Shown here piece by piece: positions 22,958-34,349 of a DNA stretch of 64,000 nt (position 1 is its first letter; each line of letters starts with the position of its first letter). Location: assembly GCA_038503035.1 (NCBI GenBank), contig JAVSML010024593.1:62001-126000 (forward strand), read 5' to 3'. The notes under the pieces were generated by a model. It saw nothing but the letters and a program-made list of their open reading frames with translations, had not been told where the DNA came from and made no database searches. The DNA comes from Crocodylus rhombifer. Lineage: Eukaryota; Chordata; Crocodylia; Crocodylidae. The translations under genes and the position numbers were made by a program.

Positions 22958-23990
22958 TTGGTAGGGTCGGAAGGGACCTGAGCAGATCATCAAGTCTGAC
23001 CCCCTGCCATGGGCAAGAAAGAATGCTGGGGTCAAATGACCCCGGCAAGGTGTCTATCTAGCCTCTTTTTAAAGACCCCTAGGGTAGGAACAAGCACCAC
23101 TTCCCGTGGAAGTTGTTTCCAGATCCTAGCCTCCCTGACTGTGAAGTAGTGCCTCCTGATGTCTAGCCTGAATCTACTCTCTATCAACTTATGGCCGCTA
23201 TTCCTTGTTACTCCCAGTAGTTCTCAGGGGAACAGGGACTCTCCCATTGCCTTCTGGTCTCCCTTAGCCAGTTTATAGATGACCACCAGATCCCCTCTCA
23301 GCCTTCTCTTGTGGAAGCTGAACAGATTTGGGTTTCGTAGCCTCTCCTCATAGGGCCTGCCTTGCTGACCCCGATCATGCAAGTGGCCCTCCTCTGGACC
23401 CTCTCCACGTTGTCTACATCCCTCTTGAAGTGTGGTGCCCAGAACTGGACGCAGCACTCCAAATGTGGCCTAACCAACGTTATATAGAAGGGGAGGATCT
23501 CCTCCTTGCACCTGCTCATGATGCATCTGTGGATTCATGACAAGGTGCAGTTAGCCTTCCTGACTGTCCCCACATTGGTGGCCCATGTTCATCTTGGAGT
23601 CTATAATGACTTCAAGATCCTTTTCTTCCTCTGTGCTGATGAGAAGGGAGTTCCCCAGCCTGTAGGTGTGCTGTTGGTTCTTTCTCTCTATGTGAAGTAA
23701 CTTGCACTTGTCAGTATTGAATCCCATCTTGTTCTCATCTGCCCACTCCTGTAATCTGTCCAGATCCAATTGCAGCCTATCCCTCCCTTCTAGCATACCC
23801 ACTTCTCCCCACATCTTAGTGTCATCCATGAATTTGAACAGGGTGCTTTTCACCCCCTCGTCCAAGTTTCTGATGAAGATGTTGAACAGTGCAGGCCCAA
23901 GGACTGAGCCCTGGGGGACCCCACTGCCCACATCCCTCCAGGTTGAAAATGACCTTTCCACCACCACTCTCTGCCCCATGAAGTTATTGA
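22955..23990 (-). mobile_element. CR1 3' half inserted into hAT, minus strand
   Basis: The plus-strand reading TTGGTAGGGTCGGAAGGGAC directly after the hAT block is the reversed CR1 3' end. The CR1 continues on the minus strand through 3' UTR, C-terminus (23457-23224; MRRGYETQICSASTREG in another frame) and palm domain (23979-23551: [26 protein letters not shown]). It breaks off near 23990 at a CA-repeat. The catalytic FxDD is intact as FMDD, but the frame is interrupted. Compared with full CR1, everything upstream of the palm is missing. Confidence 0.85.
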
Positions 23991-24958
23991 TCTACACACA
24001 CACACACAACCACTCACAATGGCAGCAGGAGAAAAAGACTAAGTGGAAGGGTTGGAGTCCACATAGGGAAGAGAAGCAGAGTCTAAGTCCTTGGTTGAAG
24101 AGGGGGTGGGGAGGTGATAGCTACTTATCCAGGCTGGAAAGGGGTCCTTGTGCAGTAGGTGTCCAGATGGGGCTCACCGGCAGGGCCTCTGGGTGGATAC
24201 GTGGTGTGGCATGGTGCTGGTCCAGATGGAAAGGGCGTCCCAAGGAGTTAGTCTTCACTGGCCCTTTTTATGGGGCAGACTACCTCTGATCTCCTATGGG
24301 GAGGGCCTGTCCAGGCAATGTCAGTCCTGTTCCAGAGGGCTCCAGGTGTTCTCACTGAGCATGTGCAGCCTTGGCACAATGGTGGGTTGCCTCATCTTTT
24401 GTTTCTTGAATGCTGTGGGTGGTTCCAAGGGCTGGGTCGTTGGTCCAGGTATTGGTGTTGATGGTTCGGTCATTCAGAGGGAGCTATTTTTAGACCTACT
24501 GCCATTGTCTCTCAAGCACCCTCATTCATCCCCATTCATTCAGGAACCAAGTTACATAGGAGAAGTAGGTGTGAGTCATGGGTTATACAACCGGGCATGG
24601 GGAAAGATGAAAGCTTGATATGGCTTATGCTAACTTACATATACAGGCCTAAAACAGTAAGCACACGATATAAAAGCAGTAAAAAAAATCAATACAAAAA
24701 TAATAATCATTTATAAAACAGTGGATATCTATATCAAAATAGCAGAGCACTTATAGGCAAAGAGAGGAGAGAAAAATAAAACTTACTACCTAAAATAAAA
24801 TGTTAAAGCTTTTCCTACATCTTAGGTTACTTATACTTACCTATAGGGAATAGAGAGGGAGAGAAAAAGTCAGAAATGGTTGGGGAAGGGGAGGGAATGC
24901 ATTTTAAAATAAATAAAAAAATAAAAACTGGGGGTTTTGCTACAGAAGAGTACTGGCC
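23991..24958. other. Unassigned ~970-bp block between two CR1 pieces
   Basis: It begins with a short CA-repeat (about 23993-24008) and ends in an AT-rich tract of the AAATAAATAAAAAAATAAAA type (about 24905-24930). I recognise no transposase, RT or gene. AATAAA occurs several times between 24770 and 24930. The bounds TGATCTACAC... and ...TTTTGCTACA begin with TG and end with CA, so an LTR is possible, but this is weak. Confidence 0.35.
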
Positions 24959-26830
24959 CAGAACTGAGCCCTGAGGGACTCCACTGGTCACCCTATGCCG
25001 CGTTGATTTGCTCCCATCAACTAGTATTCTTTGGGTCCGAACCTGTAGCCAGTTACCTAGTCATCGGACCATAAGATGATCAAGGCCACAGTTCCCCAGC
25101 TTAACCATGCGGGTATCATGGGGGACTAAGTCAAAATCTTTCTTGAAATCCAGATATATGACATCCATGTCATCTCTCTTGTCCAGGGCACATTACCTTG
25201 TCATAGAAGATGAGGTTGGTCAGGCAAGACCTGCCAGTCATAAAACTATGTTGGCTGGCATTTAGATGCTTGCCTTCCATTAGACTGGTGTTGATAGATC
25301 CCTTGACAATTTTCTCCTGGATTTTTCCAGGGACATATGTCATTCTGATTAGTCTATAATTTCCCAGGTCATCCCTCCTCCCTTTCTTGAAGATAGGGAC
25401 CATGATGGCTCTTTTCCAGTCTTCTGGGACCTCACCTGAGTGCCATGAGTTTTCAAGTATCCCTGCTAAAGGGGATGTAATGACGTTTGCCAGCTCCTTT
25501 AAGATTCTCAGGTGCATTCTGTCTGGGCTCACGGACTTGTGAACGTCCAGTTTCTCAAGGTGTTCCTTCACCGGATCCACATCAATTTTGGGCACGTCAC
25601 CTGCTCCCAGGATGGTTTGTGTCCTTTCTGACAGTGTGATCCCCTTAGAAGGGTTAAAAAAGAATGCAAAAACGTCATTTAGGAGATTGGCCCTTTCTTG
25701 GGCTTTGGATGTCAGTTGCCCTGTTAGATCTTGCAGGGGCCCAATATTATCTTTGTTCTTTTTTCAACTTCCCACAAATCTGAAGAATGATTTTTTGTTG
25801 TCCTTGATTTGTGTAGCTAGCCTGAGTTTGGTTTGTGCCTTGGCTTTTCTGGACCACTCTCTACAGGTGTAGGTGAGTGCTGAGTAGTCCTCCTTCGTGA
25901 TGCTTCCCATTTTCCAACTGGTGTAGGCTTCTCTTTTGACTTTAATGAGGTCAAACAGTTCCTTGTTCAGCCAAGGGGGCTTCCTTGCTTGTTGACTACA
26001 TTTCTTGCGAGATGGAATGGCTTTCCCCTGTCCTTCAAAGATTATGTTTTTGAGGGATGACCATTCCTTGTGTACTCTCTTTTTTAGGGGGTATTGCCTC
26101 TAATTGCCTGACTGGCCAAATCTCTGAGTTTGCAACAGTCAGCCTTCCCAAAGTTAAGGATTTCTGTTTTACTGAGGGGTTTGCCTGCTCTCTGGTGAAC
26201 TAAGAAGGTGACTAATTCATGATCGCTGTCACCAAGCTTCCCTTCAATCCTCACATTGCTCACCAGGTCCTCCCCTGTGGCTAGGACCAGATCAAGTAAT
26301 GCCTCTCCCCTAGTCGGCCATAGCCCTCCTGTGTTAAGTAGGGGTCATCAATGCAAGAAATCTACACAACCTGTCAGATTTGGCCATGCGCTTATCCCAA
26401 GAGATGCCAGGGAAGTTGAAGTCCCCCATGATAATCATGCATCAGGAATGTACAGCCTCAACCAGTTCCCTATTCAATTCCCGAGCTAGTTCTTCCCCTT
26501 GGTGGGAAGGTCTATAGTAGACTCCTACAAGTATGTCACCTTCCCCATGTTCCCCCTGTATTTTGGCCCAGAGGGTCTCAAGCTGCCCTTTCTCATTAGA
26601 GGACTCAATTTGCAGGGAAGTGAACTGATCCTTGAGCAACACCCTCACCTCTCTTCTCCACACTGTCTCTCCTACGCAAGGTATAACCCTCTGAAGCAAC
26701 AGACCAATCATAGGTAGAGTACCACCAGGTCTCCATTATCCCAACAAGGTCATAGTCATTTTCACATAGGAGAAGGGGCAGTTCCTCCTACTTGTTTCAC
26801 CTTACCAATGCACCTTTCCCTCTGAAGCCC
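24959..26830 (-). mobile_element. Second CR1 fragment inside the hAT, minus strand
   Basis: On the minus strand this fragment runs from the start of the endonuclease (QEELPLLLCENDYDLVGI near 26790) through the reverse-transcriptase N-terminus. It stops abruptly in the palm domain (SGVPQGSVLG near 24960). Its last ~100 bases cover the same CR1 region as the upstream end of the 22955-23990 fragment. The two are therefore different copies, not one copy split by an insertion. A missing 3' end is unusual for CR1 and points to a later deletion or recombination. Confidence 0.8.
25170..26711 (-). pseudogene. CR1 ORF2 (EN-RT N-part) remnant
   Basis: 26711-26442 carries the middle of the endonuclease (LETLWAKIQGEHGEGDILVG, then VYYRPSHQGEEL). 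Around 26300-26100 it reads on in other frames towards the domain end. 25595-25170 holds the reverse-transcriptase N-terminus: VKEHLEKLDVHKSVSPDRMH, VPEDWKRAIMVPIFKKGRRD, GNYRLIRMTYVPGKIQEKIV, and a shortened RSCLTNLIFYDKVM. Several frameshifts and stops are present. The layout is standard for CR1 ORF2. Confidence 0.8.
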
Positions 26831-26894
26831 ATGTCCTGTGATGGGTGGATTGAAGAAAAAACTATCTGTGCCTCCAGACCCCCAAGCCCAGAGC

Positions 26895-27388
26895 CCTGTA
26901 GCACATGGTGGGGATGCATGACCTGCAGCACAAAATCATGCAAGATATGGAGATTTGGTGGAACTCCTGATGCTCAAGAGGCTGATGGAGCAACAGAAGG
27001 CCTTCCATGAGTTGGTGTTGCTCAGGGAGATTGAGATTAGTGGCCCCCTTAACAGAGCTGAGTGGTATACACCCAAATCTTGCTAGTCCTCAAGCCCTTC
27101 CTTGAGGCCACTGAAACCCTCAGTGCTGGTGATGCCCTCCTTAGCCAAGTGATCCCTGGAAGGAGGAAACTTGAGAACCAAATGAAGAAGTTCCAGGAGA
27201 TCAATGTTCCTGGCTGGGGCAAGCCACTGTCACCAGATGTGCAGGCACTGGTGAGGCAGCTGAAGGAGGGCATCAGGAAATGGATTGACCCCTTGCAGTC
27301 CAGTACGGTCCGCATGCTGGCCCCCATGTGTGGCCAGAGGGTGAAGGGGAGCATAAGCGTATGTGGTAACAAAACCCTGGATCACTGA
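26895..27388 (+). pseudogene. hAT transposase remnant, C-terminal block
   Basis: Continuation of the hAT protein beyond the CR1 DNA. Around 26925-27060 one frame reads LQHKIMQDMEIWWNS and, after a small deletion, LMLKRLMEQQKAFHELVLLR. This matches the usual V.TRWNSTY.ML..LLEQ..A motif. From 27062 another frame gives LVLKPFLEATETLSAGDALL, SQVIPGRRKLENQMKKF and VQALVRQLKEGIRKW, ending MLAPMCGQRVKGS, which corresponds to the usual LAT.LDPRFK. The C-terminal dimerisation part is not seen. WNS to LML is frameshifted by a deletion of about 7 bases. Confidence 0.82.
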
Positions 27389-28050
27389 ATGGAGGTGCTG
27401 GTTGAACAAAGTCAGGGATGCAGGAGGGCACAGGCAGGGGGATGTGGAAGAGGGGGATCCCCTGTCCCATTCCAGCATGCCATCCACCAGCCAGTTTCCT
27501 CCTCCACCAGGTGTTACCAATATGGGCCAAGGCCATGGCTTTCATGGTGGGATCCAGAGGGGTCCATTGGTTTAGTGGTGTCCATTAGGACCGTGACTGA
27601 GGGCAGCCTCCTTATCTATTATCTTTTCTAACAAGACATGATGGCAGGCAAGAAGAGAAAGTGTCTGCAGGGCAAAGCAGGCACAGTCACAGGGCCCTAG
27701 GGGTATCACAGCCATCTCTAGGGACCCTAGTCCATGACAAAGTACAGTTTCCCAGAAACCCCTGCACCTATCTCCTTGAAACTTAACAGGCTTTGTGGCC
27801 TCAGCAGGGGCTGCCATCCTGTTGTTTTCATTCAAATCAGGAAAGAAATGACAAAGGTATAGGCATTTTTGTGATACCCCATTGTAGCCTATGAGAGAAA
27901 TGTTGAAACGCATCAAAACAGTGTTGAAACAGCGAAACAGTTCGATGAAACAAAACAGAACAGTACTTTGAAACAGCAAAACTAAACACTGTCCCTTTGA
28001 AATGGTGAAATGGAAGTTGAAACAAAATGGTGCTGTTTTGCACAGCCCTA

Positions 28051-30305
28051 GTGGACAGTGGTTTGGGGACAGGATTTAAGTTCAATGAGGACTTTGTCCT
28101 TTAGAGACTATCGAATGGCCCTATTTTGCTTTAAGTTCTCTGCATGGGTTCTGAACCTTTTGTGACATGATCCTGTGGTCTGAGCTTGGTTGAACCAATG
28201 GAAGAAGTGCACAGCTGACTAGGCTGTTATCTGAATAAAATATCTGGACCTCAGTAAGATGATTATGGATACCTGAAGGTGGGGTGCTGATGACCTTCCT
28301 GATTTCCTTTTGCTTTTTGTCAATTTGATTGTATGTAAATATACTTAGGGGCTGTCATGTTTCTTTTCTTTGTTCTCCCATTGTAGTTCTACATACCACA
28401 CATACCACATTCCATATATTGGCTATGTAATAGAGCAGAGTTTCCTTTCTCCTGTAAAAGAACTCTAAGGAAGGCTGAACCTGGCTTTTGTTGCCACCCT
28501 TGTCAACTGGCAACTGGTTATAGGTATTCATTTAGAATTATTTTTACATTTTTTAATTAAGTGTTTTAAGCTAGAGCTCCTTCTCCTATAACATTGCAGA
28601 TCTTTGGGCATTTGGGGTGCTTGAGCACTGACAGACAGAAGCACAAGTTTATTTTTGTTAGATGTCTTTTGTCACCCTAACTCTGCAGAATACACATCCC
28701 ATAGGATACTTTTTAAAACTGCAGTAGTGGGTGCAGAATCTGCTGACAATTAATATGTGTAGGATGTTGCTGTGATGTAACAAGTCAGCGATGGGCTACA
28801 AAGTGCCAGTTAATCTGAATTAACCCCAAGGAAACAAATTTTTGTGCTGCATGTCAGAGGCTCCTGGTTTGAGGTCTGAAATTCCCCAGATTCACCAATA
28901 CAATCTGTTCTCTTTGATCCCTCTGACCATCATTTAATGAGAAACTGTGGCAGTAGCACAGAGTTGTGTCTAACATGTAAGAGAATCCTGGTTTAAAGGT
29001 GTGCTATTAACATAATTAAAGGATGTAAGCATGATGGGATATAAGGCAATTAGAACAGGTTTAAAAAGATTCCCATTGTAACAGTCATTTTTAAATTCTG
29101 TTCATTAGGTCATCTTTTGAACAGGCTGTCATATTCTGTCTGTTTGACTGCAGTCCCTCTAATAAAGCATCAGTCTGCTATTCTAAGAGCTCTGCTTTGC
29201 TGACAAGTGGCTTACTTTGATGTGAGGAATATGAAGTTACAGTTCACTAACGTTTCTATGGTTTTGTTATTCAGTGGCACTTTTATTTTTGTTGCATATT
29301 CATTACGTTGCAACCACCACTGTGCTCTTGTAATTAAAAGACTTGCATTGTGTACATCAAGTGATTTTTAAAACCACTGGATATCCACAAGTATAATATC
29401 AATATATATTTTTGGATTTTTTCACAAATACAAAGGTGCCCAAGGCCACAATAATGGACAGATCTACAAACCACACATGGACTAACAACAGCCCTCAGTA
29501 CTGCCAGTACAGAGTAACTACTCCCACAGCTAGCTCTCCTAGTTTAGATTAGCTCTCTGTGTTCTTGCTGTTTGCTAATGGCTTCCAGCTGAAGAATAGT
29601 TGTCAAGTTAGTTGTGTTCTCTATCTCTGAGGGTTTTTTTAAACCCTCTCTTCAGGTGCTATTGCTGGATTCTGAATCTAAATTAAATGATTGCATGTAA
29701 GATGTAGGTGTCTGCTACCAATGATGGACTAATGATCACTCTCTTCTTTAAATCCAGTTCTTATAAGTTTGGAAACTTCAAGAGATTTTTGGAATTTGAT
29801 TAAATAATAACACAATGTATCAATAAACAAAATGGTGGCCATCAGGAATTACATTACATTTGGTCTTAAATTAATGCCAGCTTCTCCACCATGACTATAA
29901 TGTACCCACAATAAGTCAATTTATTATAATTATTGAGGAGAAAATATTTACTCTGCTGTCTGGATTTCCCATTGCCCTGAATTTTATCTTCATGTCTCTT
30001 GTGCTGGGATGGGCAAGGTGAGGGAGAGACAGCAGTGAATAATGTCAGAAGGGCAAACCTTCAGCAAACGTAAGCTGCAAGAGCTCCAAAATCATTTTAG
30101 AGTAGCCAAGGATTCTGTCCCACATTCATGACTGTGCCACTTTGTAAAATTGACTTGACTGGCAGGAGGAGGAGGAAGAATTTACAGAGTTTTGAAAAAA
30201 AAATCATTATTTATTCACTTTAAACTCTTGCTTTTGACCTACTTAAAATTGTGAAGGCACATAATAGGGCGAGGTATGGCTTCTATGCTTCCCACTCTTA
30301 AAGAA
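28051..30305. other. Unassigned non-coding stretch
   Basis: About 2.2 kb after the hAT right end. No gene, CR1 or transposon signature. AT-rich single-copy-like sequence. Confidence 0.4.
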
Positions 30306-30760
30306 AGATGTTTATGAACTGGAAAGAGGCCAGTGGACAGCCGGATAGTCCATGACTTATAAGGAAAGGCTAAAAGAACTAGGATTATTTCATTTGAAGA
30401 AGAGAAGACCAATGGAAGATTTAATAACAGTTTTCAAATACCTGGAGCACAACTAGTAAAAGGATAGAGCTTGACTTTTCTCTTTCGCTGCAGATGACAG
30501 GACTAGGAGCAATGACCTCGTATGTAAGCAGAAAAGATTTATACTGGAGATTAAGAGGAACTTTCTTATTATGGTGGTTAAGCACTGGAACAGGCTACTT
30601 CGAGAGGCTGTGGAATTTCCATGCCTGGAAACTGTCAAGAGAAATTTAGACAGACTGTTGACTAGGATGGTTGGAGGGGCTCTTTCCTAGAGGAGGAGGC
30701 TGGACTATATGATCTCACAAGACCCCCTCCAGCTCTACTTTCCTATGATCCTATGTCACT
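30306..30760 (+). mobile_element. CR1 LINE 3' fragment, + strand
   Basis: Sequence corresponding to the CR1 ORF2 C-terminus and 3' UTR, with codons for a degraded YKERLKELGLFHLKKRRPMED-like stretch near 30358-30420 and later LVVKHWNRLL-like codons near 30570. The tail GAGGCTGGACTATATGATCT and CCTATGATCCTATG (about 30700-30757) is the CR1 3' end. It is more diverged than the CR1 copies near the window ends, hence older. Confidence 0.75.
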
Positions 30761-31055
30761 ACCCATCTTCTGTGACTACCATTTCTGCCAGGTGGTGTCT
30801 TCCCAATACCTATATTTCCTTCCTTTTGTTCCTGCACCTGTGATTCCCCTCACAGGTTCCCTCAACCCAGGATAATGCCACAATTTAAATACAGCCATAA
30901 CTGAAGAATTTAGTTATGCACACTGGAAATTGGGCATAGGGCTGAGATGATGAGGGGACTTCTATTGTAAAAGTTACAGCTGGGGTCTTGATCCTATACA
31001 GTGTCTAAGTATAATCCTGTTCCACCCTCTTTATGTCAGTAAAAGGCATTAATGG
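30761..31055. other. Unassigned spacer
   Basis: No gene or recognisable repeat between the CR1 tail and the palindromic MITE. Confidence 0.4.
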
Positions 31056-31305
31056 GCACTTTTACACATGCTCCAGGGGTGTTGGGGTGGCTTCAATTAG
31101 AGCACCACAGCATCTCGTGTATCAGTGTCGCCATGCTTAAAAAGGGTGGTGGGGATGCTTGAACTAAAGCTTGTCAAATGAGCTTTACTTCAAGGACCCC
31201 TGCTGCCCATGGGACTGCTGATACACAAGACACAGGAAGCTGCAGGAGCACAGGAGCTCATTTACAGCATGTCAGAGCAGCCTCCACACTCATGTACAGG
31301 CATCC
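31056..31305. mobile_element. Palindromic MITE, second member
   Basis: It has the same plan as the element at 638-885. The centre near 31175 carries ACTAAAGCTTG / CAAATGAGCTTTACTT. Outward, GTGTATCAG pairs with CTGATACAC. The left end GGGCACTTTTACACATGC resembles the TIR of the MITE at 3644 and the left end of the Harbinger at 59113. The right end near CATGTACAGGCATCC is less clear. No coding capacity. Confidence 0.5.
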
Positions 31306-32797
31306 AATATGCTTATTTTTGCCTTAGCCTTAACAATAAGTCACAAAAATGCACCAATAATGAGGAAGATGCATCCACTTCTTTTCATTCATTGATTTTT
31401 CAGGGAGTCAAGCAAGGTAGAAATGGATTACAGCTAGGTGCCTAATCAGTGAAATAGAATCTGGCCTGGGGCATTTATCAGCTATTGTTTCTTGCTGTTT
31501 TTCTCATTTTAAATTGTATTAAATCTACCTCACCTGTGCTGGATTCATTTATGAATGCTTTATCTGAACAGACATTACTAAAGCAACTGAGCAACAGCAT
31601 TGACTCGCCTGTAGGATGCGTCACCTGGGACTCTTCTTGCTGGGTCCCATGTTTATCTTTGCCTGTTGCATATAAACATTCAGCTTTAGCCTATGAAATG
31701 AAAGAGTCAGATAAGACAGTGATCTGAAACATTATCAAGAGACTGAAAGAGGCCTGCACATCATTTAGTATTTAACTGGGGAGCAGTATATGTCCACCTT
31801 AATCTATCAACTTCAGTAACTGCCTGCTCTGTTCCATTTGTCTTTTGCTAAGTAAGTCTCCATCTCCCCTAAATCAGTCTCCAACTCACTTTTAACAAGG
31901 CATCTTACAGAATGAACTTCTATTGCTGTGAGTAAACTTTGTTAGGTAAAAAAAAAATTTACCTGCTTACACTATAAATTAACCATCCATATGTATACAG
32001 AGAGCCACATACATATGCATTCTTGTTTCCAAATTACTTTCTTTCTCAGAGCATATTAGTTTCAAATTAATTGTACCTTTTCAGCTTCTTGTATACTATA
32101 CTGATATTTTTTTCTGTGGGCAAGTATTACAAGTATCTTGCTATAACATGCACCTCAAACCCTTAACCAAATCATGTTGCTGTCTACTGTTTCTATTAAT
32201 TCTCAGCAAACCCTCTTTTAAAACCAGGTCTGTAGAGTTATACACACTATTTCACCATAATATGGCTATAATACTGCCACAATGTCAATTTACTGCAAAT
32301 ATTGTGATCTAAATAACTCTCCTTTTTCATATTACTGTTAAATGCTATACAAATGGATTTTAAGATTTATGTATGAACACTTCTTCTTGATCACCTTCTC
32401 TGCTGTCTTTTTTAGTTTGTGATATCTCATTATTTTTGTTCCCTGTTTTGCTATATTATCTATTGACCCATTAACAATATTGCTCAATCAATATGGAAAC
32501 AATCAATTGATCAGTATGTTATATGTCCAAGAATAAGTCTGTAAATTCTGCCTCAGCAGCTATGCAATTGAAGAGATCCACTTTTCCATTTATAATCTAT
32601 TTTAAGAAGCATAAAGGAGACTTCATATAAGTCCTTCTGGTCTTCTACATGAACAGTAAAAGCAACTGTCTGACTGTTAAAGATTTATTGTTCTGGGGAG
32701 AGGAGAGACGTCTCAAAAATGAAATGGAGCACAGAGGGTGTATCTACACATGTCCTTAACTGCACATTTGGTACTGCACAGTCATTTAGTACTTCCT
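31306..32797. other. Unassigned non-coding stretch
   Basis: About 1.5 kb without gene or known repeat. Near 32740 the phrase GTATCTACACATGTCC resembles the end of the Harbinger-like MITEs and could be a fragment. Confidence 0.4.
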
Positions 32798-33082
32798 AAA
32801 TTATCTGATGGCAAAAAATACCCCCCAAAATATTTCACTGAAATAAACAACTCAGATTTAACAAAAAGTCCCATAAAGTATTTCAAATGAATAGATATAA
32901 TTTTAGAAATGCTTTAGTTTTGAAAATGTTGGGATTGTTTTAGCATTTTAAAATTTCGTTTAAATCTACTAATAGCCTCTTAATATTTTGTTTACATTAT
33001 TTGATGAGATGGCAACATAGTATACTAATATACTACTGACATACCAAAGAAATAAAGCAGGTACTAAAGCAAGTACTAGCTT
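32798..33082. repeat. Left arm of a ~285-bp inverted repeat
   Basis: This arm is the reverse complement, at roughly 80% by eye, of 34058-34349. Shared landmarks include AAATTATCTGATGGCAAAAA, TTTCACTGAAA, CAGATTTAACAAA, AGAAATGCTTTAGTT, AATGTTGGGAT, TAGCCTCTTAATATT and ACTGACATA. No terminal motif of a known superfamily is evident. Confidence 0.85.
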
Positions 33083-33470
33083 GGAGGATTGGGCCAAAAG
33101 AAATTTTATGAGGTTCAACAAGTGCATAGTCCTGCACTGAGGATGGAACAATCCCATGCACAAGTACAGGTGGGGGGCTGACTGGCTGGGCAGCAGCTCT
33201 GCAGAAAAGGACCAGGGGGCTACAGTGGACAGTAAGCTGAATATGAGTCAACAACAGTGTGCCCTTGTGAAGAAGGCTAACGGTATACTGAACTGAAATG
33301 GCAGGAATGTTGCCAGCAGGGCAAGGGAAGTGATTATTTCCCTCTATTCAGCACTGGTTAGGGGCTACGTCTGGAGTACTGTGTTCAGTTTTGGGCTGAC
33401 CCACTACAGAAAGGATATAGACAAATTGGAGATGGTCCAGCAGGGGAGCAACTAAAATGGTGAGGCGGTT
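33083..33470 (+). mobile_element. CR1 fragment between inverted repeat arms
   Basis: A decayed CR1 stretch on the plus strand. Phrases such as GGACCAGGGGGCTACAGTGG and GTCTGGAGTACTGTGTTCAG correspond to the RT C-terminal region (LEYC.QF). It lacks both a good 5' end and the 3' tail. Its position between the two arms suggests an insertion into a pre-existing inverted structure. Confidence 0.6.
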
Positions 33471-33580
33471 GGGGAGCACCGTAGTGATGATCTAAGTCAC
33501 CGTAGCATCTTATAGCACTATAAGCACCGTAACGCTGGACACTGTAGCACTATAGCACCATAGTACTATGCATGTAGCAT
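33471..33580. repeat. Degenerate GTAGCAC-type tandem repeat
   Basis: Variants of CACCGTAG and TAGCACTATAG occur about eight times in 110 bases with irregular spacing. It could be a decayed satellite or an expansion of a short palindromic motif. Confidence 0.6.
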
Positions 33581-34057
33581 CTCATGTTGAGTGAAGAGAA
33601 GAGTGTAGAATGAAGCCCAGAGTGAAGTAACACAGCATTAGATTTTGGGGCTGGTCAAATTGTGAAAAGTTCCATTGAACAGGGCGTCTGGCCATTCTGA
33701 CATTTGCTTCTGTCCCAGTTTGGGCCTAAATTCTAAATATTCTTGTGAAAGAGAGATTCCAAGAAAATCAGGTTTTGTTTGGAATTTTAAGATTCTTTTG
33801 AATGTCATGTATTGTGTTTCATTTTATATGTATTATTTCTGAATTATTTTATATGTCAGGAGTGGTAGTGCACTGCCAACATAACAGATGAAGTAGGCGT
33901 ACTGATTGAAACATCTTCTGTTCTAAATCAGTATCTTCTGTTTGTGTGATGATGAAAATTTGACAATTAATTAGATGCTGTTTTCACCACAACAAGCAGG
34001 AGGCACTCTAATGCAGAAAAGGAGAAATGTTTCAATCAGAATTAAGTAGCTGCCGTT

Positions 34058-34349
34058 ACTTTGGTACTACAATTAAATATTTTTTCTTTAATATGTCAGT
34101 AATACATTGGTGTATATTAGTGTATATTAGTGTACTAAATTGCCATCTCAATAATTTAATATTAAGAGGCTACAGTAGATTAAAAACAATTAAAATGTTG
34201 AAACTATCCCAACATTTTCTGAACTAAAGCATTTCTGAAATAAAATCTATTCATTCTGAAACATTGTATAGGACTCTTTGTTAAATCTGAATTGTTCTAA
34301 GTAGTTTTTTCAGTGAAATGTTTTGGGGTTTTTTGCCATCAGATAATTT
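34058..34349. repeat. Right arm of the ~285-bp inverted repeat
   Basis: Reverse complement of 32798-33082 with several small indels, including a local tandem duplication of GTGTATATTA near 34110-34133. A 66-codon frame here is a by-product. Confidence 0.85.

Larger units (their letters stand above)
20560..28050 (+). mobile_element. Large decayed hAT transposon with nested insertions
   Basis: The right end (about 27900-28050) is rich in GTTTCA/TGAAAC motifs and finishes TTGCACAGCCCTA, a hAT-type terminus. Similar GTTTCA/TGAAAC DNA marks the left end near 20560-20740, including a 45-base palindrome at 20679-20723. Between them lie hAT transposase remnants in two blocks (22388-22957 and about 26900-27388), both on the plus strand. 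CR1-derived DNA and a ~970-base unassigned block separate the blocks. The left terminus is not preserved well enough to show the 8-base duplication. Without the later insertions the element would be about 3.6 kb, a normal hAT size. Confidence 0.75.
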
